From: SIG565 sp045594065
GTDB lineage: Bacteria; Bacillota; Clostridia; Oscillospirales; Acutalibacteraceae
Assembly (NCBI GenBank): GCA_045594065.1
Contig: JAZNXU010000045.1
Span: forward strand, 1-51,988
DNA length: 51,988 nucleotides
Direction of reading: 5' to 3'
Position numbers and translations under genes: made by a program. Numbering within the stretch: position 1 is the first letter of the stretch; every line of letters starts with the position of its first letter. This document shows positions 7,223 to 13,755 of the stretch, piece by piece. The notes under the pieces are model-generated. The model saw nothing but the letters and a program-made list of their open reading frames with translations, ran no database searches and had not been told where the DNA came from.

Positions 7223-9205
7223 TTAAAAGTTAAAAACTAATTCACCGCCGCTCATAAATTCTTCTGCGGTAATTTTCATATTTTCTCTTTTTTTACCGTT
7301 AAAGGTTACAAAAGCGGGATATTTTCCATTTCCTTTTTTAATAACGGTTAGTTTTTTACTGTTAGCAAGGGAAAGTTGCGCTTTATCAAATTTTGGACGG
7401 CTTAATAACATTTCGTTAGTTCCGCTTACCGGAAAAATTCCAAGGCAGTTCCAGATATAACAAGCAGAAATTGCGCCTGAATCATTATTACCTGGTATAG
7501 CACCCACGCCTGCTCCACCTTTTTTATCGCGAAAAACAAGTTTGTCAGCAATATCTAAAATATCACACAGGCGGTCATATCTACCAGCATAATGGTAAGC
7601 ATACGGTGTTTCCATATCGGTTTCATTGTTAAAACCTTCAAAATTGCCATCAGCAGTGTTTTTGTTGAAACCGAAGAAATCATCAAGGAGTTCTATATAA
7701 CGCTCGGTAGAGCCGCAAATATTAATTCTGTCTTTATAATAGGGAACAAGTCTGAAAGAATAGTTGCGGTGATTTCCCTCATAATATTCGCTATCAGTTC
7801 TTAGCAAACCAGTCGATGCATCAAAAGCGTTTTTCCAGTTGTTCTTTAGTTTATCGAGTTCTCTTACTAAATCTAAATCCCCAAAATCCTCAGCCATTTC
7901 ACTTACAGCATAGCAAACGCCTGCCATATCAAGGGTATGGGTGTGTCTTTGACCGTTTCCGGTTGCTTTATACAGCATAAAATCTTCGGATTCAAGACAT
8001 TCTTTAATTGTCTGATAAACGGCACTCCAATCAGCCTTAACACCGCGCTTGTAAGCATCATAAAATGTATAAACTATAAGCATTCTTGCTTGAACGGATT
8101 CAATATTAAAATTATCAGACAGCATGAAAGCGTTGGGGAATTTTCCAAGTGCTTTACCAATATTATAAAGAGTTCCGATAATATTAGAAGATGTATCACC
8201 GAACAGCGAGAAAACTAACGGTAATTGAGTTTTATAAATATCCCACATCGTTGAAAAATCAACAACAAACGGGCCGTCGTTCCATAAAAAACTACCGCCG
8301 TTCCAGTCGTTTGGTTTTACAAAGGTGTGATACACATATGAATAGAAAAGCTCTTTTTCGTTTTTATTATCACTCTCTATTGTAATTTTTGAAAGGGCAT
8401 TTTCCCATTTCTCATCAGCAAATTTAACGGCATCATCAAAAGCGTAGGTAGCCTTTTGATTTTCCTCTAATGCCGCCTCCATAGATACTGCCGAGACAGA
8501 TATTTTCACTGTTACGCTACCTTTATTCTCGGCAACGAATTCATCAGTGGAATTTAATTCGCCGTTACCAATAAATTCTGCAACAAAATAGAGCCTTACG
8601 CCTTCGAGAGTAACGGCTGCAGTAAGTGTTTTTTCGTTAAATTGTGTAATTACGGGATTTTCCACACGACCTCTAAACCATTCGTGATTATATAATCCGT
8701 TATTGAGAAAATCTATTGAAATTTTACCGCCATCATCTTTAAATGTGTATCTGTGATATGCCGCATAATCGGTTACGGATAATTCGCAAAGAATATCGGT
8801 TTCCTCCAAGGTTACACAGTAGTATCCCGGACGGGCATTTTCGTTTGAAATACCGTAATTTTCTGCTTTTTTGCTGTAGAAAGGCGTTACAACGGCATAA
8901 TTATAATAAACAGTTATAGCGCCAACACCTGAATTGTGAAAATGAGAAAAACCACTTACGCGCATTTTCTCATCATATAATTTAGGTACTTCGCCACCGT
9001 AATTTCCCATATTTATACCGTAACCTGAGGAATAACCTCCACTGTAGGCACAAACTGAGTATTTTCCAAAGGGGAGAGTTGCGGCAGGGGAGGTATTACC
9101 CGATAAAGCTTTTATCGGTACCCAATTTTTAATAATACCTTCAGGCTTCGGCAAATCGATTTCACCGTTACCGTGAAAAACATTTACATAATCGGTAAGT
9201 TTCAT
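7223..9205 (-). CDS. GH92 family alpha-mannosidase
   Basis: 660-residue glycoside hydrolase of family 92, which in characterised members are calcium-dependent exo-alpha-mannosidases. Recognisable blocks include TLPFGKYSVC, GFSHFHNSG, MWDIYKTQLP, TDMETPYAYHYAGRYD and GNNDSGAISACYIWN near the C-terminus. No signal peptide or lipobox is seen, so a cytoplasmic enzyme acting on imported mannosides is likely. This differs from the secreted or periplasmic GH92 enzymes best known in Bacteroidetes. ATG 9205 is chosen; an earlier ATG at 9235 overlaps the recombinase gene. It starts 1 nt after the recombinase stop, so translation is probably coupled. Linkage specificity cannot be read from the sequence. 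Confidence 0.9.
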   Translation of the reverse strand: MKLTDYVNVFHGNGEIDLPKPEGIIKNWVPIKALSGNTSPAATLPFGKYSVCAYSGGYSSGYGINMGNYGGEVPKLYDEKMRVSGFSHFHNSGVGAITVYYNYAVVTPFYSKKAENYGISNENARPGYYCVTLEETDILCELSVTDYAAYHRYTFKDDGGKISIDFLNNGLYNHEWFRGRVENPVITQFNEKTLTAAVTLEGVRLYFVAEFIGNGELNSTDEFVAENKGSVTVKISVSAVSMEAALEENQKATYAFDDAVKFADEKWENALSKITIESDNKNEKELFYSYVYHTFVKPNDWNGGSFLWNDGPFVVDFSTMWDIYKTQLPLVFSLFGDTSSNIIGTLYNIGKALGKFPNAFMLSDNFNIESVQARMLIVYTFYDAYKRGVKADWSAVYQTIKECLESEDFMLYKATGNGQRHTHTLDMAGVCYAVSEMAEDFGDLDLVRELDKLKNNWKNAFDASTGLLRTDSEYYEGNHRNYSFRLVPYYKDRINICGSTERYIELLDDFFGFNKNTADGNFEGFNNETDMETPYAYHYAGRYDRLCDILDIADKLVFRDKKGGAGVGAIPGNNDSGAISACYIWNCLGIFPVSGTNEMLLSRPKFDKAQLSLANSKKLTVIKKGNGKYPAFVTFNGKKRENMKITAEEFMSGGELVFNF

Positions 9206-9206
9206 A

Positions 9207-10199
9207 TTAATCATCCTTTTTCTGTGTTTTAACATTTGCTAAGGGATTGGCATTTATAGCTTGTTCAATCTGTTTATTTGCTACATGCGTATAAATTTGA
9301 GTAGTTCCTAAATTTGCATGTCCTAGCACTTCTTTTAGCACGCGTACATCAACATTACCTTGTTGATACATAAGCGTTGCAGCGGTATGCCGTAGCTTGT
9401 GCGTAGAAAAGCCCATATCACCAAGTCCGGCTTTCTCTAAATAAGATTTAACTATGTATTGTACTGTTTTGTTGCTAATTCTTCGGCGGTTTCGGCTGAT
9501 AAAGAGCGCGTTTTTATAATTAGCAGGAATACCATCGTTCGGTCGCACCTGTAAATATGCGTTAATGGCATCGTGGCAGGCATTATTAAGGTAAACAACA
9601 CGTTCTTTATTACCTTTACCAAGAATTCTTAATGAGCCATCGGAACGAATATCGGTTAAATTTAATCCTACAAGCTCTGACAATCGCATACCGCAGTTTA
9701 AAAAAAGGGTCAAAATGCAATAATCTCTCTCGGCATACTGCCCGTTTACTGAATTTAGTAATTTTAGGGAATCTTCTAAAGTAAGGTGTTTCGGAAGTGA
9801 TTGGCGCTTTTTCGGCGATTCGAGCATTTCGGCAGGGTTAACCTCTAATAATTGTTCTTGAACAGTCAGATATCTAAAGAATATTCGAAGTGTTGAGGCT
9901 TTTCGCGCGCGAGTAGCAGAATTATTATTGCGTTCATTTTTGCAAAAGACTAAAAATGAATATAAGTCAGTTAAAGTAACAGTTTTAATTAATTCAATGT
10001 CTACTGAAGAAATGTCGATTTTTTCAAACTCGATTTCAGACGATACAAGACCTCGGGATGATAGTAGGTATCGAAAGAATGTCTGCAAATCGAAAGCATA
10101 TTCATCAATAGATTTAGAAGATTTACCTTTAATGGTTTCATTGTAAGCTAAAAAGTTTCTGATTAATAAAGGTAACTGTAAAAATTGTTCATGCTTCAA
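9207..10199 (-). CDS. Xer-like tyrosine recombinase
   Basis: 330-residue tyrosine recombinase with an N-terminal SAM-like DNA-binding domain (about 10-115) and a C-terminal catalytic domain (about 135-310). Catalytic set: R172 (CGMRLSELVGL), K195 in GKGNKER, H267 and R270 (HKLRH), H294 (LGHANLGTT) and the nucleophile Y303. It is a little longer than typical XerC/XerD (about 300). It starts at TTG 10199 behind AGGAG with an 8-nt spacer. Its own promoter lies upstream, and the first gene of a mannoside operon is an odd place for it. A palindromic dif-like site lies about 170 bp upstream, as is known for the single-recombinase systems XerS/difSL and XerH/difH. It lies outside the prophage repeats, so I infer a host gene that the phage exploits. 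Phage origin is the alternative. Confidence 0.9.
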   Translation of the reverse strand: MKHEQFLQLPLLIRNFLAYNETIKGKSSKSIDEYAFDLQTFFRYLLSSRGLVSSEIEFEKIDISSVDIELIKTVTLTDLYSFLVFCKNERNNNSATRARKASTLRIFFRYLTVQEQLLEVNPAEMLESPKKRQSLPKHLTLEDSLKLLNSVNGQYAERDYCILTLFLNCGMRLSELVGLNLTDIRSDGSLRILGKGNKERVVYLNNACHDAINAYLQVRPNDGIPANYKNALFISRNRRRISNKTVQYIVKSYLEKAGLGDMGFSTHKLRHTAATLMYQQGNVDVRVLKEVLGHANLGTTQIYTHVANKQIEQAINANPLANVKTQKKDD

Positions 10200-10229
10200 A
10201 ATTACAACTCCTAAAGAAAGTATACATTT

Positions 10230-10258
10230 ATTATAAATAAAAAGTAAATTTTAGTCAA
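10230..10258 (-). promoter_or_regulatory. Sigma-A promoter of recombinase-GH92-manA
   Basis: Minus-strand TTGACT (10253-10258) and TATAAT (10230-10235) with a 17-bp spacer, about 25 nt upstream of the TTG start. It would drive all three minus-strand genes down to 6243. Confidence 0.85.
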
Positions 10259-10368
10259 TAAATATAAGAGAATTAAATCGCAACAATTTATGTATAAGAG
10301 CATAAGATTGCCCAAAAGCATTTAAATACACAAAATTAAGCCTGTTAGCGCCTTAAACCTATCCCCTT

Positions 10369-10398
10369 AATTATACAAAACATTGATTTTGTACAATT
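10369..10398. other. attL, dif-like recombination site at the left prophage end
   Basis: Left arm AATTATACAAAA (10369-10380), 6-bp spacer CATTGA (10381-10386) and right arm TTTTGTACAATT (10387-10398). The arms are inverted repeats with one mismatch. The outer (host) arm is identical to the complement of the host arm of the right site. A 12-6-12 architecture is typical for Xer-type tyrosine recombinases. The right arm belongs to the phage and is translated in the phage rep frame. Confidence 0.85.
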
Positions 10399-10666
10399 GG
10401 TTAGAGAAAAATATGTTGATGATAGCGCTGTTACCCTGCTCAAGTGGGCAAACACGATGCGCAAGCCGTTATATGTTTTACTGTGTGTTCTTTTAGATAA
10501 ATCACCGGGGTTACTCGATGATATCCTGGCGAATGCGCAATATGAAATGTGGGAAAAATCGCAACGACGGCAAAAGCAAAAATATTCCTGGGTATTTAGC
10601 CTGCTCGAGAAGGATGATAATGCCCTCGGATATATATTACAGTCATTAAAGGACGGTGAAAAATAA
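10394..10666 (+). pseudogene. 3' part of the phage rep gene, separated by integration
   Basis: The reading frame enters from the att site. Codons ATT-GAT-TTT-GTA at 10382-10393 match the last four sense codons of the rep fragment at 14680-14691 in the same frame and continue with CAA at 10394. The 90 codons to TAA 10666 encode a soluble, charged helix-rich tail (KWANTMRKPLYVLL near the start, ending KDGEK). A TTG at 10397 could act as a start, but no ribosome site precedes it, so it is not expected to be made in the integrated state. Its stop overlaps the coat gene start (TAATG), showing that coat translation is naturally coupled to full-length Rep. It is not a decayed gene: excision would rejoin it to give a 402-residue Rep. 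Confidence 0.8.
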
Positions 10667-10917
10667 TGAACTTAATACATCGTGCGCAAATGTGGGCTTT
10701 AATGAGACTTACCGGCGAAGCTGTAACAGCAGAAGACCCAAACACCTGGATTGACACAATTCTCGCCCCTATCGAGCAATATCTTACAATATCCAATTTG
10801 CTCATTTTCATCGGCGCAGCACTCGGCTTCGGCGTTGTGTTCTTCCTGTTCTGGTGGGGCTACCGCTTTATTGTTCGTAAAGCTACTGGAGCAATCAAAA
10901 AAGGTAAAATCGGTTAA
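10666..10917 (+). CDS. Probable major coat protein of the filamentous prophage
   Basis: 83 residues with the layout of an inovirus major coat protein (pVIII type). An N-terminal stretch is followed by an acidic amphipathic segment (AEDPNTWIDT, about 22-31), one hydrophobic membrane helix (about 43-66, LLIFIGAALGFGVVFF) and a basic tail (RKATGAIKKGKIG) that would contact DNA in the virion. A cleavable leader ending near VTA (residues 20-22) is possible but weak. The start overlaps the upstream stop (TAATG). A perfect hairpin directly after the gene resembles the terminator behind the coat gene of Ff phages. The assignment rests on size, topology and position, not on sequence identity. Confidence 0.7.
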   Translation: MNLIHRAQMWALMRLTGEAVTAEDPNTWIDTILAPIEQYLTISNLLIFIGAALGFGVVFFLFWWGYRFIVRKATGAIKKGKIG

Positions 10918-10931
10918 GCTTCAGCTTAACC
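10912..10931 (+). terminator. Hairpin behind the coat gene
   Basis: GGTTAAGC (10912-10919) and GCTTAACC (10924-10931) with a 4-nt loop overlap the coat gene stop codon. Only a weak T stretch follows, so it may be a leaky terminator or mRNA-stabilising hairpin keeping coat mRNA more abundant than pI mRNA. Confidence 0.55.
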
Positions 10932-10951
10932 CTATTTAACGAGGTACTAAA

Positions 10952-11596
10952 ATGAGTGATTACATAGAGCCGGAACTCGGTCTCAAGAACATAATGGGAG
11001 TGCTGCAGGAAGGAACTCTGAAGCGCGGCCGTCAGTTTCCCTATGATGGTATCTGGATATTCTCCGGCTCGCAGGGCTCCGGCAAGACTCTCTTACTTAT
11101 GCATTTAGTCCGGGAGATGCTCGAGGACTTCCCCGAGGCAATAGTTGTTTCCAATATCTCGATATTCGGATTGCCGTGTATCCCCTACACCGGTATTGAA
11201 GATTTCGAGACTTACAACAACGGCCCCAAAGGTATAATATTCATCATCGATGAAATACAAAACCTGTTTAACTCTCTCGAGAGTAAAGGAATGCCGTTGT
11301 CTACAATGCAGGTATGGTCTCAAAACCGTAAAAACCGCCGTGTAATCCTCGGTACCTCGCAGCGCTTCACGCGAGTATCTAAGGGAGTCCGGGAACAGGC
11401 GCTCTGGAACTACGAGTGCACTCGCCCGCTTCTCGGGGTTTTCTACTCCTACCGTGTGTATGACGGTAGCAGCTATGACGACAACGGTCAATACGTTGAT
11501 GAGGAGCCAAAGCGCCGTTTTTATGTGCCTTCGGTACAAACAATGAGAATGTATAACACTTTGGAGGTGGTTAGACGTGTGGATGATAGTAAATAG
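10952..11596 (+). CDS. Zot/pI-like morphogenesis ATPase
   Basis: 214-residue P-loop ATPase of the inovirus pI/Zot family, which drives assembly and export of the filament through the host membrane. Walker A GSQGSGKT is at residues 39-46 and Walker B IIFIIDE at 95-101, the usual FtsK/HerA-like spacing for Zot, followed by a conserved SQ-type segment (GTSQRFTRVSKGVREQ, about 137-152). It lacks the C-terminal membrane helix and periplasmic tail of M13 pI (348 residues). The next small ORF, overlapping its 3' end, encodes a membrane helix and may compensate. The ribosome site is GAGGT. This gene is the strongest single marker of a filamentous phage here. Confidence 0.88.
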   Translation: MSDYIEPELGLKNIMGVLQEGTLKRGRQFPYDGIWIFSGSQGSGKTLLLMHLVREMLEDFPEAIVVSNISIFGLPCIPYTGIEDFETYNNGPKGIIFIIDEIQNLFNSLESKGMPLSTMQVWSQNRKNRRVILGTSQRFTRVSKGVREQALWNYECTRPLLGVFYSYRVYDGSSYDDNGQYVDEEPKRRFYVPSVQTMRMYNTLEVVRRVDDSK

Positions 11597-11687
11597 CTTT
11601 GCGCAGTTTTTTCCGTACGTCTTCGTAATTATCTTTGTGGGCTTGATTTGGGATAAGCTGATATCAGCTTTCAGAGGTCGATTATGA
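11583..11687 (+). CDS. 34-residue membrane peptide, pIX/pVII-like
   Basis: A small ORF overlapping the end of pI and the start of the next gene. ATG 11583 (or GTG 11577, better spaced from GGAGG) runs to TGA 11685-11687, which overlaps the next ATG at 11684 (ATGA). The peptide begins MIVNSFAQFFPYVFVII, has one membrane helix (about residues 9-23) and ends in a basic tail (FRGRL). The size matches the Ff tip proteins pVII and pIX (33 and 32 residues). Alternatively it is the membrane anchor partner of the shortened pI ATPase. It is tightly nested in the operon with coding-like overlaps, so I think it is real. Confidence 0.6.
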   Translation: MIVNSFAQFFPYVFVIIFVGLIWDKLISAFRGRL

Positions 11688-12103
11688 TAACTCAGTATAC
11701 AGAAAGCTACAGTAACCCGTCGACCGACATACAAAACCTTATAGCGAATAAGGTCAGCCTTCTTGACGAGTACATACTTATGCAAACCGGGCAGTATGAA
11801 TATACTGCCTTAGTTTATAATACGAGCACTAAAAAATGCACGCAATATACCATAAGTCGCAGCTCATCGAGCAGCTATTCGAACTATTACACAGTAACAA
11901 AGGCTGAAGACGCAGCTTATGAATTTACCGTAAGCAATGAATATTACGTTTATTCGAATGTCGGATACGGCAAGAGCTTAGACCTTCCCGTTGAAAGCGG
12001 AGTTCAGAGCCACGCTCTAATAATCATCTGCCTGGTGTTACTGTTTGCAATAATGTTCAAAGGGGTGCTTTTTAAATGTCTCGATTCAAAAAGGCGGCGT
12101 TAA
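11684..12103 (+). CDS. Membrane-anchored putative virion protein
   Basis: 139 residues, not recognised as a known family. The N-terminal part (1-105) is polar and rich in Tyr, Ser and Thr (a run of five Ser near residue 59) with no signal peptide. One C-terminal membrane helix (about 109-131, HALIIICLVLLFAIMF) is followed by a basic end (SKRRR). The topology would place the large domain outside and the tail inside, as for a minor coat protein awaiting assembly. It overlaps the peptide before it by 4 nt and the adsorption gene after it by 28 nt. The role in the virion is inferred from position. Confidence 0.6.
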   Translation: MITQYTESYSNPSTDIQNLIANKVSLLDEYILMQTGQYEYTALVYNTSTKKCTQYTISRSSSSSYSNYYTVTKAEDAAYEFTVSNEYYVYSNVGYGKSLDLPVESGVQSHALIIICLVLLFAIMFKGVLFKCLDSKRRR

Positions 12104-13041
12104 GCTGCGTTTTAGTCCTGCTGTTTTTGATACTCTCCTGCTCAACCGCTTTTGCAATTCAAGTAGGTCAAGTAACTATTTTAGGCACAAAAGGTATGTT
12201 ATGGAATTTTAGTAACGGTGGTGGTTGGTATGATGCGGTTGTAAATAATCAAACCGATTATATATCGTATGCTTATCAAATACCTGATGCATTAGGCAGT
12301 CCTGTTGCTACTTATAGTTTTTGTTCTTTTTCGGGTCATAATTATGGTACATTAAAATTAACATATGATGCTGAATTTGGTAATATTGTTTTTGATGAGT
12401 TTAATGGTCTTTATAATGAAAAAGAAGAAAAAATTGCTTCATTTGAAGTTATAAATAATGCATATGTTTTAGAATATACAGGCTATATTCCTTATGAGTT
12501 TAGTGTTCGCGGATATTTTACTTGTGACTCCCAAGATGTAATACAAGGTTATACTATACTTAATATAAGCTTTACCCCTTCTTATGACAATGTTACAGAT
12601 AAAATAACTGATAATCAGGATAAAAACACCCAAGCAATTATCGAAAATCAACAACAGCTGCAGGAAAATGAAAAGATAGAAGCTGGTAACACAGGTAATG
12701 CAAGTACGTCTGATCTCACAAATGCGATTCCGAATGATTCCGAAGGTTTTTTAGCAGCTTTGGAAAGCTTCGTTCAGACAATGACTACCACAGATACAGA
12801 TTGTGTCTTCAATATTCCGGCTCTAAAGCTCCCTGCAGTAAGCAATATCATTCCAGGTTTTGTCTTGTGGGAGGCAACAACATTTGACATGAGCACTGTT
12901 ATAAAATTGCTGCCTATCGCAATTTTATCGTTAGTGCAGGCTCTAACAACAATTGCTTTGGTGATATACTGTTTTAAAGAGCTGTATGATATTATCGAGT
13001 ATGCTTTAACACTTCGTAAAAACAAAGGTGGTGCGAATTAA
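12076..13041 (+). CDS. pIII-like adsorption (minor coat) protein
   Basis: 321 residues with the architecture of a filamentous phage attachment protein. A signal peptide ends AFA|IQ at residue 27, then comes a beta-rich extracellular domain with aromatic and Gly content (28-175) and a Gln/Asn/Glu-rich linker with coiled-coil character (about 180-225). A C-terminal domain has one membrane helix (about 274-298) and a basic tail (LRKNKGGAN). Placed directly before the pVI-like gene, as gIII precedes gVI in Ff phages. DNA for the N-terminal domain (about 12170-12620) is clearly more AT-rich than the pI gene, suggesting a swapped host-range module. Start ATG 12076, ribosome site AGGGGTG. Confidence 0.72.
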   Translation: MSRFKKAALSCVLVLLFLILSCSTAFAIQVGQVTILGTKGMLWNFSNGGGWYDAVVNNQTDYISYAYQIPDALGSPVATYSFCSFSGHNYGTLKLTYDAEFGNIVFDEFNGLYNEKEEKIASFEVINNAYVLEYTGYIPYEFSVRGYFTCDSQDVIQGYTILNISFTPSYDNVTDKITDNQDKNTQAIIENQQQLQENEKIEAGNTGNASTSDLTNAIPNDSEGFLAALESFVQTMTTTDTDCVFNIPALKLPAVSNIIPGFVLWEATTFDMSTVIKLLPIAILSLVQALTTIALVIYCFKELYDIIEYALTLRKNKGGAN

Positions 13042-13337
13042 TGTCAGATATAGCAAAATGGGCTTTGCTTGCTGCAGGAGCTGTTGCTCTGATAGCACTA
13101 ATAGTTGCACTACCCTTCGTCCAATTCATCGATTTAGGCGAATTTACGAGCTCTCTTAATACAGTCGTAGCTTATGCCGGTGATGCTTTATTAATGGCAC
13201 GAAAGCTGATTAATAACTTTCTTAGTCCTTTCGGAAGAACTGTATTAAGTGGTATATTGATATGGCTATTTGGTAAAACCTTTATGGTGTTAGGTATAAA
13301 AATAGCGGCTTGGGTTTATCACTTTATATTCAAGTAA
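13041..13337 (+). CDS. pVI-like small multi-helix membrane protein
   Basis: 98 residues, mostly hydrophobic, with two to three predicted membrane helices (about 7-27 and 63-95) separated by a short polar linker (ARKLINNFLSPFGRT). The size and position, directly after the adsorption gene with a TAATG overlap, fit pVI of Ff phages (112 residues) and the DUF2523-type proteins that fill this role in other inoviruses. In Ff, pVI caps the end of the filament with pIII and releases it from the membrane. The function is by synteny. Confidence 0.65.
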   Translation: MSDIAKWALLAAGAVALIALIVALPFVQFIDLGEFTSSLNTVVAYAGDALLMARKLINNFLSPFGRTVLSGILIWLFGKTFMVLGIKIAAWVYHFIFK

Positions 13338-13347
13338 GCAGCGGGTT

Positions 13348-13385
13348 AGCCCCCTGTCCTCCCCATTTGGGGTGGTCAGGGGGCT
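13348..13385 (+). terminator. Strong GC-rich hairpin ending the structural operon
   Basis: AGCCCCCTG (13348-13356) pairs with CAGGGGGCT (13377-13385), with an inner CCCC/GGGG stem at 13361-13372. Only three T follow. It lies 11 nt after the pVI-like gene. It may be a terminator, or the packaging-signal hairpin expected in the non-coding region of a filamentous phage, or both. Confidence 0.6.
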
Positions 13386-13601
13386 TTGTGCTGCACAAAA
13401 TCATATTTCCTTGTTCGCCTAATGCCGTAGGCGCTACCGTTATGCTGTCTGACGCTCTGTGGGGGTGAGGGGTTTCAGCGCAGTAGCTTATACTTACGTA
13501 TATACTTATGTAGCCGCTCATGCTGCAGTTTAAGCTAAGACCAACTTCCCCACACGGTAGAGGCTCGGAGATTCCACCCCAAAGTGTATAACGGGGTGGT
13601 T
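13386..13601. other. Phage non-coding region, candidate replication origin
   Basis: No convincing gene. Visible elements: a small hairpin GCCTA/TAGGC near 13418-13435; paired copies of TACTTACGTA and TACTTATGTA near 13490-13512, which could be Rep-binding repeats; and a hairpin CCACCCC (13574-13580) with GGGGTGG (13593-13599). Filamentous phages keep their nicking origin and packaging signal in such a region, upstream of rep. The nick site itself cannot be assigned by eye. Confidence 0.45.
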
Positions 13602-13615
13602 GAGAAAAATTTCTC
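13602..13615. promoter_or_regulatory. Dyad touching the rep promoter, candidate operator
   Basis: GAGAAA and TTTCTC separated by two bases form a perfect dyad ending on the base before the -35 hexamer of the rep promoter. A repressor site is plausible, but no repressor gene was recognised in the prophage. Confidence 0.35.
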
Positions 13616-13644
13616 TTGACAGACCCAAAAAAAAGCCTTATAAT
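13616..13644 (+). promoter_or_regulatory. Consensus promoter of phage rep
   Basis: A perfect TTGACA (13616-13621) and perfect TATAAT (13639-13644) are separated by exactly 17 bp. In the circular phage this promoter would read through rep into the coat and assembly genes. In the prophage it reads only the cut rep and then host DNA. Confidence 0.92.
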
Positions 13645-13649
13645 GATAA

Positions 13650-13739
13650 TGACACTTAAGGGTTCTCCATCGTTCCCTTTAAATTTTAGAAAGAAGTGTC
13701 ACCGGTTCAGCCCCCTAGGTTATAACCTCTCTAGGGGGC
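13650..13739 (+). promoter_or_regulatory. Structured rep leader with an anti-Shine-Dalgarno loop
   Basis: Two hairpins fill the leader. The first has TGACACTT (13650-13657) pairing with AAGTGTCA (13694-13701), enclosing AAGGG/CCCTT with a 12-nt loop. The second has a 9-bp stem (13710-13718 with 13731-13739) and a 12-nt loop containing TAACCTC (13723-13729), exactly complementary to GAGGTTA (13747-13753), which covers the rep ribosome site. Translational control of Rep by a pseudoknot, or by a counter-transcript as in pT181-type Rep_trans plasmids, is inferred. Confidence 0.6.
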
Positions 13740-13755
13740 AATTTTGGAGGTTAAT

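Noticed and set aside
10369..10398. The palindrome as the chromosomal replication-terminus dif
   Set aside because: Not claimed: gene orientation does not flip clearly around it in this window, and GC skew could not be computed. Only a dif-like architecture is supported.
10397..10666. Independent small gene starting at TTG 10397
   Set aside because: No ribosome site precedes it, its frame is open through the att site, and the codons match the end of rep in register. It is better explained as the displaced tail of rep.
11105..11785. 226-codon minus-strand ORF opposite the pI gene
   Set aside because: It is the antisense shadow of the pI ATPase and the next two genes, with no ribosome site and no recognisable protein features.
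13330..13521. 63-codon minus-strand ORF in the phage non-coding region
   Set aside because: It covers the terminator hairpin, has no ribosome site and shows no protein-like composition; probably chance.
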